Shown one piece after another: positions 1-6,764 of a stretch of 18,198 nucleotides of DNA. The notes under the pieces were generated by a model. It saw nothing but the letters and a program-made list of their open reading frames with translations, had not been told where the DNA came from and searched no databases. Within the stretch, counting starts at the first letter, position 1; each line of letters opens with the position of its first letter. The DNA is from Bacillota bacterium. GTDB taxonomy: Bacteria; Bacillota; Limnochordia; Limnochordales; ZCTH02-B6. The stretch covers positions 1 to 18,198 of the forward strand of contig PKQR01000031.1 in the NCBI GenBank assembly GCA_017578085.1, written 5' to 3'. The position numbers and the translations under genes are program-made.

Positions 1-131
1 ACGGCATCGCCCGTATCGAGGGGTACGTCATCGACATCGAAGGCGGCGGCCGCTACGTGGGCCAAAAGCTCAAGGTGGAGATCACCAAGGTGTTCCGCAC
101 CTACGCCAAGGGCAAGGTGCGGTCCGTCTGA
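1..131 (+). CDS. C-terminal end of a TRAM-domain protein, probably Rne/Rng-family ribonuclease (partial)
   Basis: Only the last 42 codons are in the window, ending at TGA 129-131; the gene begins upstream. The visible residues read as a TRAM-type beta-barrel: GIARIEGYVIDIEGGG, then RYVGQKLKVEITKVFRTYAK, then GKVRSV. TRAM domains bind RNA and occur at the ends of several RNA-processing enzymes. In many Firmicutes the gene just upstream of rplU encodes an RNase E/G-type endoribonuclease, so that is the likeliest identity, resting on position rather than on any catalytic motif seen here. A PIN-TRAM protein is an alternative. The TRAM assignment is fairly firm; the RNase G assignment is inference. 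Confidence 0.5.
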   Translation, partial: GIARIEGYVIDIEGGGRYVGQKLKVEITKVFRTYAKGKVRSV

Positions 132-159
132 CCCAGCGAGTCGCCCCGGACGGGTCTGA

Positions 160-189
160 TTGACAGCGGTCCGAGCCCCGTGCTAAAAT
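160..189 (+). promoter_or_regulatory. Sigma-A promoter for rplU-prp-rpmA
   Basis: A perfect -35 hexamer TTGACA (160-165) is followed after 18 bases by TAAAAT (184-189), a 5/6 match to the -10 consensus. It lies in the gap after the upstream TRAM-protein stop codon and about 86 bases before the rplU start. It should give an approximately 80-base 5' leader for the ribosomal-protein operon. Confidence 0.75.
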
Positions 190-195
190 CCGTAG

Positions 196-274
196 GGCAG
201 TCACGCCGTGAGCGAGTGGCCTGTCCCGCGCCGCACATGCGGCGGGCGGGCAGTGATGGAGGGCAACGAAGCCA
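196..274 (+). promoter_or_regulatory. 5' leader of the L21 operon with a small hairpin and RBS
   Basis: The predicted untranslated leader contains a perfect 6-bp hairpin, CGCCGC (229-234) / GCGGCG (239-244), with the loop ACAT. It ends in a Shine-Dalgarno GGAGGG (258-263), 11 bases before the rplU ATG. Firmicutes L21 operons often carry an RNA leader (the L21 leader family). I can see the hairpin but cannot confirm membership of that family, so autoregulation is only a possibility. Confidence 0.35.
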
Positions 275-592
275 ATGGCAACCTACGCGATTGTGGAAAC
301 GGGCGGCAAGCAGCACCGGGTCACGGAAGGCGACACCATCGTGGTGGAAAAGCTGCCCGCCGAGCCCGGAGAGCAGGTGCGGCTCGACCGCGTGCTGCTC
401 GTTAACCGCGATGGCCAGGTAAAGGTAGGGACGCCGACGGTGGACGGGGCCGCAGTGGTGGCCCGCGTCGCCGGCCACGGAAAGGCCCGCAAGATCCTGG
501 TGTTCAAGTACCGGCCCAAGAAGCGCTATCGTCGCCGCTACGGGCACCGGCAGCCGTACACCCGCCTGGTCATTGAGAAGATCGAGGCGTAA
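275..592 (+). CDS. rplU: 50S ribosomal protein L21
   Basis: This 105-residue protein begins MATYAIVETGGKQHRV, the usual L21 N-terminus. It ends with the basic L21 signature region KKRYRRRYGHRQPYTRLVI, which contacts 23S rRNA. The length is normal for bacterial L21 (about 100-105 residues). The protein is part of the large ribosomal subunit. The ATG at 275 has a good Shine-Dalgarno sequence (GGAGGG at 258-263). It is the first gene of the rplU-prp-rpmA cluster; the next gene starts three bases after its stop codon. Identification is secure. Confidence 0.97.
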   Translation: MATYAIVETGGKQHRVTEGDTIVVEKLPAEPGEQVRLDRVLLVNRDGQVKVGTPTVDGAAVVARVAGHGKARKILVFKYRPKKRYRRRYGHRQPYTRLVIEKIEA

Positions 593-595
593 CGA

Positions 596-964
596 ATGAT
601 CACCGTCGAGGTGTTCCGCGGCGCCGATGGCCGCATCCGGGGTTTCCGGGCGCAGGGCCATGCGGGGTATGGCGAGTACGGCAACGACATCGTCTGCGCC
701 GCGGTGTCCGCGATCACCCAGACGGCGGTGCTGGGCCTGCTGAGGCACCTGGAGCTGCCGGTGCGGCTGAAGCAGGCGGACGGGTATTTGGAGTGCCTGC
801 TCAGCGACGATGAGCGCAGCCAGGGCCAGGCCGCCCAGAGCGTGCTGGCCACCATGGTCCTGGGACTGCAGGAAGTGCAGCGGCAGTACCCGGAGCGGGT
901 GCGGGTGCGGTACGCGGTGCCCGTGCCCAACAAGGCGGGCGCCGCCGCACAAGCCCGTGTGTAG
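596..964 (+). CDS. prp: Ribosomal-processing cysteine protease Prp
   Basis: This 122-residue protein belongs to the YsxB/Prp family, cysteine proteases that remove the N-terminal extension of ribosomal protein L27 in Firmicutes and relatives. The catalytic pair is visible: His22 in GHAGYGEYGNDIVC and Cys34 at its end, at the same residue numbers described for the Staphylococcus aureus enzyme. The gene sits between rplU and rpmA, the conserved position for this family. Its substrate L27, encoded next door, carries the expected cleavage site. The start at 596 follows the rplU stop by three bases, suggesting translational coupling. Function is known for the family and supported here by both catalytic residues and the neighbouring substrate. 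Confidence 0.93.
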   Translation: MITVEVFRGADGRIRGFRAQGHAGYGEYGNDIVCAAVSAITQTAVLGLLRHLELPVRLKQADGYLECLLSDDERSQGQAAQSVLATMVLGLQEVQRQYPERVRVRYAVPVPNKAGAAAQARV

Positions 965-1004
965 CGAGCCGAAACCGGCAGCCAAGCAGAGGGAGGGAAA
1001 TCCC

Positions 1005-1298
1005 ATGGCGTTTGTCTTTAACCTGCAGCTGTTTGCCTCCAAGAAGGCCGGCGGCAGCTCCAAGAACGGCCGGGACAGCATTTCCAAGCGACTGGGCGTC
1101 AAGCGGTTTGGCGGCCAGTATGTGACGGCCGGGAGCATCCTCGTGCGCCAGCGGGGGACGCGCATCCACCCCGGCGTCAACGTCGGCTTGGGCAAGGACG
1201 ATACGCTGTTTGCCAAGATCAACGGCTACGTGGTCTTTGAGCGGCGCGGCAAGAACGGCAAGCAGGTCAGCGTCTACGCCGAGCCTGTGTCCGCCTGA
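1005..1298 (+). CDS. rpmA: 50S ribosomal protein L27, with Prp-cleaved N-terminal extension
   Basis: This 97-residue protein carries the L27 core SKNGRDSISKRLGVKRFGG and the RGTRIHPG motif. The N-terminus is MAFVFNLQLF followed by ASKKAGG, the Firmicutes extension. Prp is expected to cut after Phe10, leaving a mature chain that starts ASKK; in known cases the mature tail reaches the peptidyl-transferase centre. The ATG at 1005 has a strong Shine-Dalgarno GGAGGG (992-997) seven bases upstream. The much longer open frame that starts at 810 overlaps prp and is not used. The gene follows prp by 40 bases. An intrinsic terminator lies about 90 bases after its stop codon. Confidence 0.97.
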   Translation: MAFVFNLQLFASKKAGGSSKNGRDSISKRLGVKRFGGQYVTAGSILVRQRGTRIHPGVNVGLGKDDTLFAKINGYVVFERRGKNGKQVSVYAEPVSA

Positions 1299-1387
1299 GC
1301 CACGGCCGCGGACAGCCGGCGAAACGCGCCCGCAGAGCGCAGTGGAGTAGGCCCGGTCGCGGCCCGCGGCCGGACGGATGGAGCAAA

Positions 1388-1423
1388 AAGGGGCGGACCT
1401 TGGTGGGTCGCCCCTTGTTTTTT
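1388..1423 (+). terminator. Intrinsic terminator between rpmA and obgE
   Basis: A strong hairpin pairs AAGGGGCGGACC (1388-1399) with GGGTCGCCCCTT (1405-1416): eight Watson-Crick pairs at the base, then one G-U pair, one mismatch and two more pairs. A G and six T residues (1418-1423) follow at once. This is a classic Rho-independent terminator. It closes the rplU-prp-rpmA unit, or acts as an attenuator before obgE, whose start codon lies only 23 bases after the T-run. Confidence 0.85.
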
Positions 1424-1446
1424 CGCCAAGGACGGGTGAGGGACCG

Positions 1447-2733
1447 GTGTTCCTGGATACAGCCCGCATCTACGTCAAAGGGGGAGACGGTGGCCACGGG
1501 GCGGTGAGCTTCCGGCGGGAGAAGTACGTGCCGGCGGGCGGGCCCGACGGTGGCGACGGCGGCCGGGGCGGCGACGTCATCCTCGAAGTCGACGAGGGCC
1601 TTTGGACCCTCATGGACTTCAAGTACCGGGTTCACTACAAAGCCGAAAACGGGCGCAACGGCGAGGGCGCCAACCGGTACGGCCGCGACGGCGCGGACCT
1701 CATCATTAAGGTCCCGCCTGGCACCGCCGTCAAGGACGAGGCCACCGGCGAGTATTTGGCCGACTTGACGGAACCCGGGCAGCGGGTGGTCGTCGCCCGG
1801 GGCGGGCGCGGCGGCCGCGGCAACGCGCAGTTTAAGACTTCGGTCCGGCAGGCGCCCCGCTTCGCCGAAAAGGGAGAGCCCGGGGAGGAGCGGTGGCTCA
1901 TCCTGGAGCTCAGGGTCATCGCCGACGTCGGGCTCGTGGGCATGCCCAACGCGGGCAAATCGACCTTGCTGTCCCGGGTCAGTGCCGCGCGGCCCAAGAT
2001 CGCGCCTTACCCGTTCACGACCTTGACGCCCAACCTGGGCGTCGTGTCCCTGGGCATTGGCCAGAGCTTCGTGGTCGCCGACATCCCCGGGCTCGTGGAA
2101 GGAGCGCATGCGGGCGTCGGCCTAGGCCACGACTTCCTGCGCCATGTGGAGCGCACGCGGGTGCTTATCCACGTGGTGGACGTGTCGGGACTGGAAGGCC
2201 GGGATCCGGTGGACGATTTCCGCGTCATCAACGAAGAGCTGCGCCTGTACCGGCCCGAGCTGGCCGAGAAGCCGCAGCTGGTGGCCGCCAACAAGCTGGA
2301 CCTGGAGGAAGCCCGCCGCAACCTGGGACGGTTCCGGGCGGAAGTGGAAGCCTTGGGCTACCGGGTGTTCCCGATCTCCGCCGCGACGGGCGAGGGGCTG
2401 CAAGAGCTGATGTACGCCGCGTGGGAGATCCTCAAGGATCTGCCGCGGCCGCAGCCCGTGCCCGTGCGGGCGGACCTCCAGGCCGCGCGGCGGCGTCCCG
2501 CGCCGTTGAGCGAGTATACCATTCGCCAGGAAGATGGCGTGTTTGTGGTGGAAGGCGAGGGATTGGCCCGCCTGATGGCGCGCCTAGACCTCAACAACGA
2601 AGAGGCCGTGCGGTTTCTCCAAAAGGTCTTTAGCGACATCGGCCTGAACGACGCCTTGCGGGCCCAAGGCGTCCGGCACGGGGACATCGTGCGCGTTGCC
2701 GGCGTAGAGTTTGAGTTTGAAGACGAAGAGTAA
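1447..2733 (+). CDS. obgE: Obg-family GTPase (CgtA/ObgE)
   Basis: This 428-residue GTPase acts in 50S ribosome assembly and stress control. The glycine-rich Obg fold covers residues 1-158 (VKGGDGGHGAVSFRREKYVP near the start). The G domain has P-loop GMPNAGKST (165-173), G3 DIPGLVEGAHAGVGLG (212-227), G4 NKLD (282-285) and G5 SAATGEG (311-317). The C-terminal OCT domain (about 355-428) ends in an acidic tail, FEFEDEE. I chose GTG 1447 because it begins the conserved F-LDTARIYV sequence and has GGTGA seven bases upstream. The earlier in-frame ATG at 1378 would put the terminator hairpin inside the coding region and adds 23 unconserved residues. The gene ends 197 bases before the first conserved-frame start codon of proB. 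Confidence 0.96.
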   Translation: MFLDTARIYVKGGDGGHGAVSFRREKYVPAGGPDGGDGGRGGDVILEVDEGLWTLMDFKYRVHYKAENGRNGEGANRYGRDGADLIIKVPPGTAVKDEATGEYLADLTEPGQRVVVARGGRGGRGNAQFKTSVRQAPRFAEKGEPGEERWLILELRVIADVGLVGMPNAGKSTLLSRVSAARPKIAPYPFTTLTPNLGVVSLGIGQSFVVADIPGLVEGAHAGVGLGHDFLRHVERTRVLIHVVDVSGLEGRDPVDDFRVINEELRLYRPELAEKPQLVAANKLDLEEARRNLGRFRAEVEALGYRVFPISAATGEGLQELMYAAWEILKDLPRPQPVPVRADLQAARRRPAPLSEYTIRQEDGVFVVEGEGLARLMARLDLNNEEAVRFLQKVFSDIGLNDALRAQGVRHGDIVRVAGVEFEFEDEE

Positions 2734-2929
2734 CGCCTCAGGCGCCGCAGGTTAGGCGCTGGACGGCTTGGACCGGCTGCCCTGGTGCCGTGCCATCGGG
2801 TCCCAGGTGCCTCGGGCCGCGGGACGGCCTCGTGCCCGCAGGATTCGCCTCCGGATAAAGCGAAACACCGGGCGAGGGAGGGAGTTCCGTTGGACCGGAA
2901 CGACTGCCTTCCGCCGCGCACGGCGGATC

Positions 2930-4018
2930 GTGGTCAAAATCGGGACAAGCAGTCTCACCCTGCCCGACGGCAGCCTCGACGTCGGGCGCATTGAGCACTT
3001 GGCGGACCAAGCCCTGGAGCTGACCCGGGCCGGCCGCCAGCTGGTGTTGGTCACATCGGGCGCTATCGGCGTCGGCGCCCGCCGGCTCGGCTACTCGCAG
3101 CGCCCCCAGACGATCCCCGAAAAGCAGGCGGCCGCGGCCGTCGGCCAAGGACTATTGATGCAGGCGTACGAGCGGGCGTTCCTCGCGCGCCAGCTGGTGG
3201 TGGGTCAGGTCCTCCTTACCCGGGAAGATGTGGCCGACCGTCGCCGCCACTTGAATTCCCGCAACACCTTGCGCAAGCTGCTGGAGCTGGGCGCGATCCC
3301 CGTGGTCAATGAAAACGATACGGTGGCCGTGGACGAGATCCGCCTGGGAGACAACGATACGCTCTCGGCGCTGGTGGCCACGCTGGTCGACGCCGACCTC
3401 CTCATCATCCTCTCCGATGTGGACGGGCTATACTCCGGCGACCCGCGGCGCGACCCTGGCGCCAGGCGGCTGGACGTGGTGCCGGCCATCACCCCGGAAC
3501 TGGAAGCCATTGCGGGCGGCGCCGGCACGGCCTTTGGCACCGGCGGCATGGTGACCAAGCTGCAGGCGGCCAAGATCGCCACCGCGGCCGGCATTCCGAT
3601 GTTTCTCACCAGCAGCTCGCAACCCGACATCTTGCTCGCGGTGCTCGCCGGCAATGCGGTGGGTACGCTGTTCTTGCCCAAACCCCGCCCCTTGCGGGCC
3701 CGCCAGCGTTGGCTGGCGTTTCACCTGCGGCCCCGCGGCCGCATCCTTGTGGATGAAGGGGCGGCTAAGGCCCTGGTGGAAAACGGGAAGAGCCTGCTGC
3801 CCGCGGGGGTCATCGGCGTCGAAGGGGACTTTGCCGAGGGGGATCTCGTTCAGGTGGTGGACGGTTCCGGCCGGGAGGTGGCCCGGGGGCTGGTCAACTA
3901 CTCGGCCCAAGACCTGCGCCGGATCCAGGGCAGCCGCACCAAGGACATCGCCGCCATCCTCGGCCGCAAGGATTACGACGAGGTTATCCACCGGGACAAC
4001 CTGGTCGTCTCGGTCTAG
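2930..4018 (+). CDS. proB: Glutamate 5-kinase (start uncertain, possible 5' frameshift)
   Basis: ProB phosphorylates glutamate to glutamyl-5-phosphate, the first step of proline synthesis, and is the usual point of proline feedback inhibition. The amino-acid-kinase domain shows VVKIGTSSLT, VTSGAIGVGARRLGY, NENDTVAVDEIRLGDND and the nucleotide-binding SDVDGLYSGDPR. The C-terminal third (from about residue 270, RGRILVDEGAAK onward) is a PUA domain. From GTG 2930 the protein is 362 residues, close to the usual 365-370, but it loses the first few conserved residues (RRI-V). No good start exists just upstream in this frame: GTG 2807 and TTG 2768 lack clear ribosome-binding sites and add arginine-rich, unconserved sequence. 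The strong site at 2875-2884 precedes TTG 2890, which is in another frame. Product certain, start not. Confidence 0.9.
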   Translation: MVKIGTSSLTLPDGSLDVGRIEHLADQALELTRAGRQLVLVTSGAIGVGARRLGYSQRPQTIPEKQAAAAVGQGLLMQAYERAFLARQLVVGQVLLTREDVADRRRHLNSRNTLRKLLELGAIPVVNENDTVAVDEIRLGDNDTLSALVATLVDADLLIILSDVDGLYSGDPRRDPGARRLDVVPAITPELEAIAGGAGTAFGTGGMVTKLQAAKIATAAGIPMFLTSSSQPDILLAVLAGNAVGTLFLPKPRPLRARQRWLAFHLRPRGRILVDEGAAKALVENGKSLLPAGVIGVEGDFAEGDLVQVVDGSGREVARGLVNYSAQDLRRIQGSRTKDIAAILGRKDYDEVIHRDNLVVSV

Positions 4019-4033
4019 ACGGGGGGAAGCAGC

Positions 4034-5386
4034 ATGGAGGGGGCCGAAAGCGCTGCACTGAAGCATCTTTCTGCGGCCGGCGACCAAGCCGGGCATCCGG
4101 ATGGCAGCTCCGGCGACAATCCCGGGCTGCAGGACGATCGCGCGTACGTGCGGGAGCTGGCCCAGCGTGCCCGGGAGGCAAGCCGCGCCTTGGCCGCCGC
4201 CAACCGGGCCGTGAAAGACGCCGCCCTGCTCGCCATGGCCAAGGCGCTGGAAGACCACATGGATTCCATCCTGGCCGCCAACGCCCGGGACGTCGCCGGC
4301 GCCCGAGAGCGCGGGGTTTCGAAGGCACTTTTGGACCGGCTCACCTTGAACCCGGACAGGGTGCGCCAGATGGCGGAGGGGCTGCGGGCCGTCGCGGCGC
4401 TGCCGGATCCCGTCGGCGAGATGGTGGCCATGACGCGCCGTCCCAACGGACTTGAGATCGGCCAGGTGAGGGTGCCGCTGGGTGTTGTCGGCATCATCTA
4501 CGAGGCCCGTCCCAACGTCACCGCCGACACGGCCGGGTTGTGCCTGAAGTCGGGAAATGCGGTGCTCCTGCGCGGCAGCTCCGATGCCCTCAATTCCAAC
4601 CGGGCCATCGTGGAGGCGCTGACCGGGGCCATCGAAGCGGCAGGTTTGCCCCGCGCCAGCGTCCAGCTGGTGGACCGGCCTGGGCATGGGGCCGCCCAGG
4701 CCATGATGGAGGCTGTAGGGCTCATCGACGTGCTTATTCCCCGGGGCGGGCGGGGACTCATCCAGCAGGTGGTTTCCACGGCCCGGGTGCCCGTCATCGA
4801 AACCGGCGTCGGCAACTGCCACACGTATGTCGACGAATACGCGGACCTGGACCAGGCACTGGCCATCGTCATCAACGCCAAGTGCCAGCGGCCGGCGGTG
4901 TGCAACGCCATGGAAACCCTCCTGGTCCATGAGGCGGTGGCGCCAGAGTTCTTGCCGCGGGTGGCGGCGGCGCTCAAGGCGCGGGGCGTGGAGCTCAGGG
5001 GGTGCCCTGCGGCGCGGCGGATCGTGCCCGATATGGTTCCAGCCACCGAGCAGGATTGGCACGAGGAGTACCTGGACTTGATCCTGGCCGTGCGGGTCGT
5101 GCCCGATTTCGAGGCGGCCCTGGAGCACATCGCGACTTACGGCACCCGGCATTCCGAGGCCATCGTCACACAGGACTTGCGCCGGGCGCGCCGGTTTGTG
5201 CAGGCCGTCGACGCGGCGGCGGTATACGTCAACGCGTCCACCCGGTTCACGGATGGGTTTGAGTTTGGCCTCGGGGCGGAGCTGGGCATCAGCACGCAAA
5301 AGCTGCACGCCAGGGGGCCGATGGGCCTTACGGCGCTGACGTCGATCAAGTACGTGGTGTACGGCGATGGTCATGTCCGAGAATGA
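4034..5386 (+). CDS. proA: Glutamate-5-semialdehyde dehydrogenase (gamma-glutamyl phosphate reductase)
   Basis: ProA reduces glutamyl-5-phosphate with NADPH to glutamate semialdehyde, the second step of proline synthesis, probably working with ProB encoded 15 bases upstream. It is an aldehyde-dehydrogenase fold. Visible motifs are GVVGIIYEARPNVTADTAGLCLKSGNAVLLRGS (cited in parts: GIIYEARPNVT at 153-163 and LKSGNAVLLRG at 171-181), the catalytic-cysteine segment RPAVCNAMETLLVH with Cys290, and the C-terminal TRFTDGFEFGLGAELGIS. At 450 residues it is about 30 longer than usual; the extra is an unconserved N-terminal stretch (residues 1-36). The ATG at 4034 has a purine-rich GGGGGGAAG upstream; GTG 4148 would remove the extension but has no good site. 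The 3' end overlaps nadD by 20 bases. Confidence 0.96.
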   Translation: MEGAESAALKHLSAAGDQAGHPDGSSGDNPGLQDDRAYVRELAQRAREASRALAAANRAVKDAALLAMAKALEDHMDSILAANARDVAGARERGVSKALLDRLTLNPDRVRQMAEGLRAVAALPDPVGEMVAMTRRPNGLEIGQVRVPLGVVGIIYEARPNVTADTAGLCLKSGNAVLLRGSSDALNSNRAIVEALTGAIEAAGLPRASVQLVDRPGHGAAQAMMEAVGLIDVLIPRGGRGLIQQVVSTARVPVIETGVGNCHTYVDEYADLDQALAIVINAKCQRPAVCNAMETLLVHEAVAPEFLPRVAAALKARGVELRGCPAARRIVPDMVPATEQDWHEEYLDLILAVRVVPDFEAALEHIATYGTRHSEAIVTQDLRRARRFVQAVDAAAVYVNASTRFTDGFEFGLGAELGISTQKLHARGPMGLTALTSIKYVVYGDGHVRE

Positions 5387-6059
5387 TGGGCGCGCTCAGG
5401 GCGTCCGAAGGCTCGGGGTCATGGGCGGCACCTTTGACCCCATCCACTACGGCCATTTGGTGACGGCCGAGGCGGCGGCCGAAGAGTTCGGTCTGGAGCA
5501 GGTGATTTTCGTGCCCGCCGGGCAGCCGCCCCACAAGCCGCCCGGCGCGGTGACGGAAGCGCGGCACCGGTACTTGATGACGGTGCTGGCCACCGTGCCC
5601 AACCCGCGTTTCACCGTGTCGCGGGTGGACATCAACCGCCCTGGGCCATCCTATACGGTGGATACGCTGCGGGAACTGCACGCCCGCTACGGCCCCGGGG
5701 TGGAGCTGTATTTCATCACGGGCGCCGACGCCATGCTGCAGATCCTGACGTGGAAGGACGCGGAGACCCTGTTTGGGCTGTGCCACTTCATCGCCGCCAC
5801 CAGGCCGGGTTTCCGGCTGTCCCGCTTGGAGTCGGTCCTCGGGCCCTTGATGGAGCGGTACCGGGACCGCATCCACCCGCTGCAGGTGCCGGCTCTGGCC
5901 ATCTCCTCCACCGACATCCGGGAGCGCGTGCGCACAGGCCGATCGGTGCGCTATCTGTTGCCGGACGCGGTCATGCATTACATCCAGAAAACCGGGCTGT
6001 ACACCGGCCAGGGGCGGCCGGTGCCGGTGACCCCAGGCAGGGAGGGGGACGGCGTTTGA
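5367..6059 (+). CDS. nadD: Nicotinate-nucleotide adenylyltransferase
   Basis: NadD joins nicotinate mononucleotide and ATP to form deamido-NAD, a late step of NAD synthesis. The nucleotidyltransferase signature GGTFDPIHYGH is at residues 20-30, with the HxGH-type motif at its end. PPHKPP (54-59) and ISSTDIRERVRTG (179-191) are also typical. The protein is 230 residues; the family is usually 190-215, so there is a short N-terminal and C-terminal surplus. The ATG at 5367 lies inside proA; ATG 5373 is equally possible. nadD overlaps proA by 20 bases and yqeK by 4, indicating one translationally coupled unit. Confidence 0.94.
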   Translation: MVMSENDGRAQGVRRLGVMGGTFDPIHYGHLVTAEAAAEEFGLEQVIFVPAGQPPHKPPGAVTEARHRYLMTVLATVPNPRFTVSRVDINRPGPSYTVDTLRELHARYGPGVELYFITGADAMLQILTWKDAETLFGLCHFIAATRPGFRLSRLESVLGPLMERYRDRIHPLQVPALAISSTDIRERVRTGRSVRYLLPDAVMHYIQKTGLYTGQGRPVPVTPGREGDGV

Positions 6060-6634
6060 CGGTCTTCCCGGAGGAGCCGGTGCTGGAAGCGGCAGTGCGC
6101 CGGCGGCTGTCCCCGGGGCGGTTTGCCCACACGGTGGGCGTGGTGGAGACGGCTGAGGAGCTCGCACGGCGGTTTGGCATCGACGTGCGCAAGGCGCGGG
6201 TGGCGGCTTGGCTCCACGACGTGGCCAAGGACGAGCCCCGGGAGTCCTTGTTGAAGCGGGCTGAGGAATTTGGTATAGTCTTTGATGAGATTACGGCCAG
6301 GCAAGCTGAGCTGTGGCACAGCGTCATCGGCGCCGAGATCGCCCGCCGGGAGTTTGGCATTGATGATGAGGAAGTGCTGGCGGCGATTCGCTACCACACC
6401 ACCGGCCGGGCGGGCATGTCAGGGCTTGAGCAGGTCATCTTTTTGGCCGACATCATCGAGCCCGGACGCGAGTTTCCCGGCGTCGAGGAGCTCAGGCGGC
6501 GGAGCCGCGAGGACCTGGAGGGCGCGGTGCTGGCGGCCCTCGAGTCCACCATCTGCTATGTGATCCGTCAGGGAGGACTGCTCCATCCGGACGCTGTGGC
6601 TGCCCGTAATCACATCTTGCTGCGCCGAAGCTAG
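6056..6634 (+). CDS. yqeK: YqeK-type HD-domain diadenosine tetraphosphate hydrolase
   Basis: This 192-residue HD-domain phosphohydrolase belongs to the YqeK family, which splits Ap4A symmetrically to ADP in Firmicutes and is nearly always next to nadD. The metal-binding residues are present in order: His25 (RFAHTVGV), His54-Asp55 (AWLHDVAKDEP), His88 (ELWHSVIGAEIA), His114 (IRYHTTGR) and Asp132 (FLADIIEP). I chose TTG 6056, which overlaps the nadD stop as TTGA and is preceded by a G-rich Shine-Dalgarno (AGGGAGGGGG, just upstream). The open frame extends much further upstream but only as a shadow of nadD. The stop codon lies within the stem of an intrinsic terminator, so this is the last gene of the unit. 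Confidence 0.92.
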   Translation: MTVFPEEPVLEAAVRRRLSPGRFAHTVGVVETAEELARRFGIDVRKARVAAWLHDVAKDEPRESLLKRAEEFGIVFDEITARQAELWHSVIGAEIARREFGIDDEEVLAAIRYHTTGRAGMSGLEQVIFLADIIEPGREFPGVEELRRRSREDLEGAVLAALESTICYVIRQGGLLHPDAVAARNHILLRRS

Positions 6635-6670
6635 TCGCGGGGATGGCGTTCGGCCCGTGGCTGGCTTTTT
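6630..6670 (+). terminator. Intrinsic terminator overlapping the yqeK stop codon
   Basis: Bases 6630-6641 (GCTAGTCGCGGG) pair along all 12 positions, three of them G-U, with 6654-6665 (CCCGTGGCTGGC). Five T residues follow at 6666-6670. The yqeK stop codon TAG (6632-6634) is inside the left arm. The element should end the proB-proA-nadD-yqeK transcript and separate it from the LCP gene. Confidence 0.75.
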
Positions 6671-6764
6671 GTATGTTCGGCTGCTTATGTGGGACCGGGA
6701 CACGGCGACGGTGCAAGACGCGAGCGAAGCAAGGCCGGGAAGCTGAAGAGAGGGACGGCGCATC

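Noticed and set aside
101..1222. A 373-codon minus-strand frame across rplU, prp and rpmA
   Set aside because: Antisense to three securely identified genes and without recognisable content.
2734..2889. Possible riboswitch or T-box leader before proB
   Set aside because: Several short GC-rich stems can be drawn (for example GCGCC 2742-2746 with GGCGC 2755-2759), but no T-box sequence, terminator or known riboswitch core is visible.
3428..5374. A 648-codon open frame on the minus strand
   Set aside because: It lies wholly antisense to proB and proA, which have clear family motifs. Its composition is rich in His, Arg, Gly and Pro with no recognisable domain; long antisense frames are expected in GC-rich DNA.
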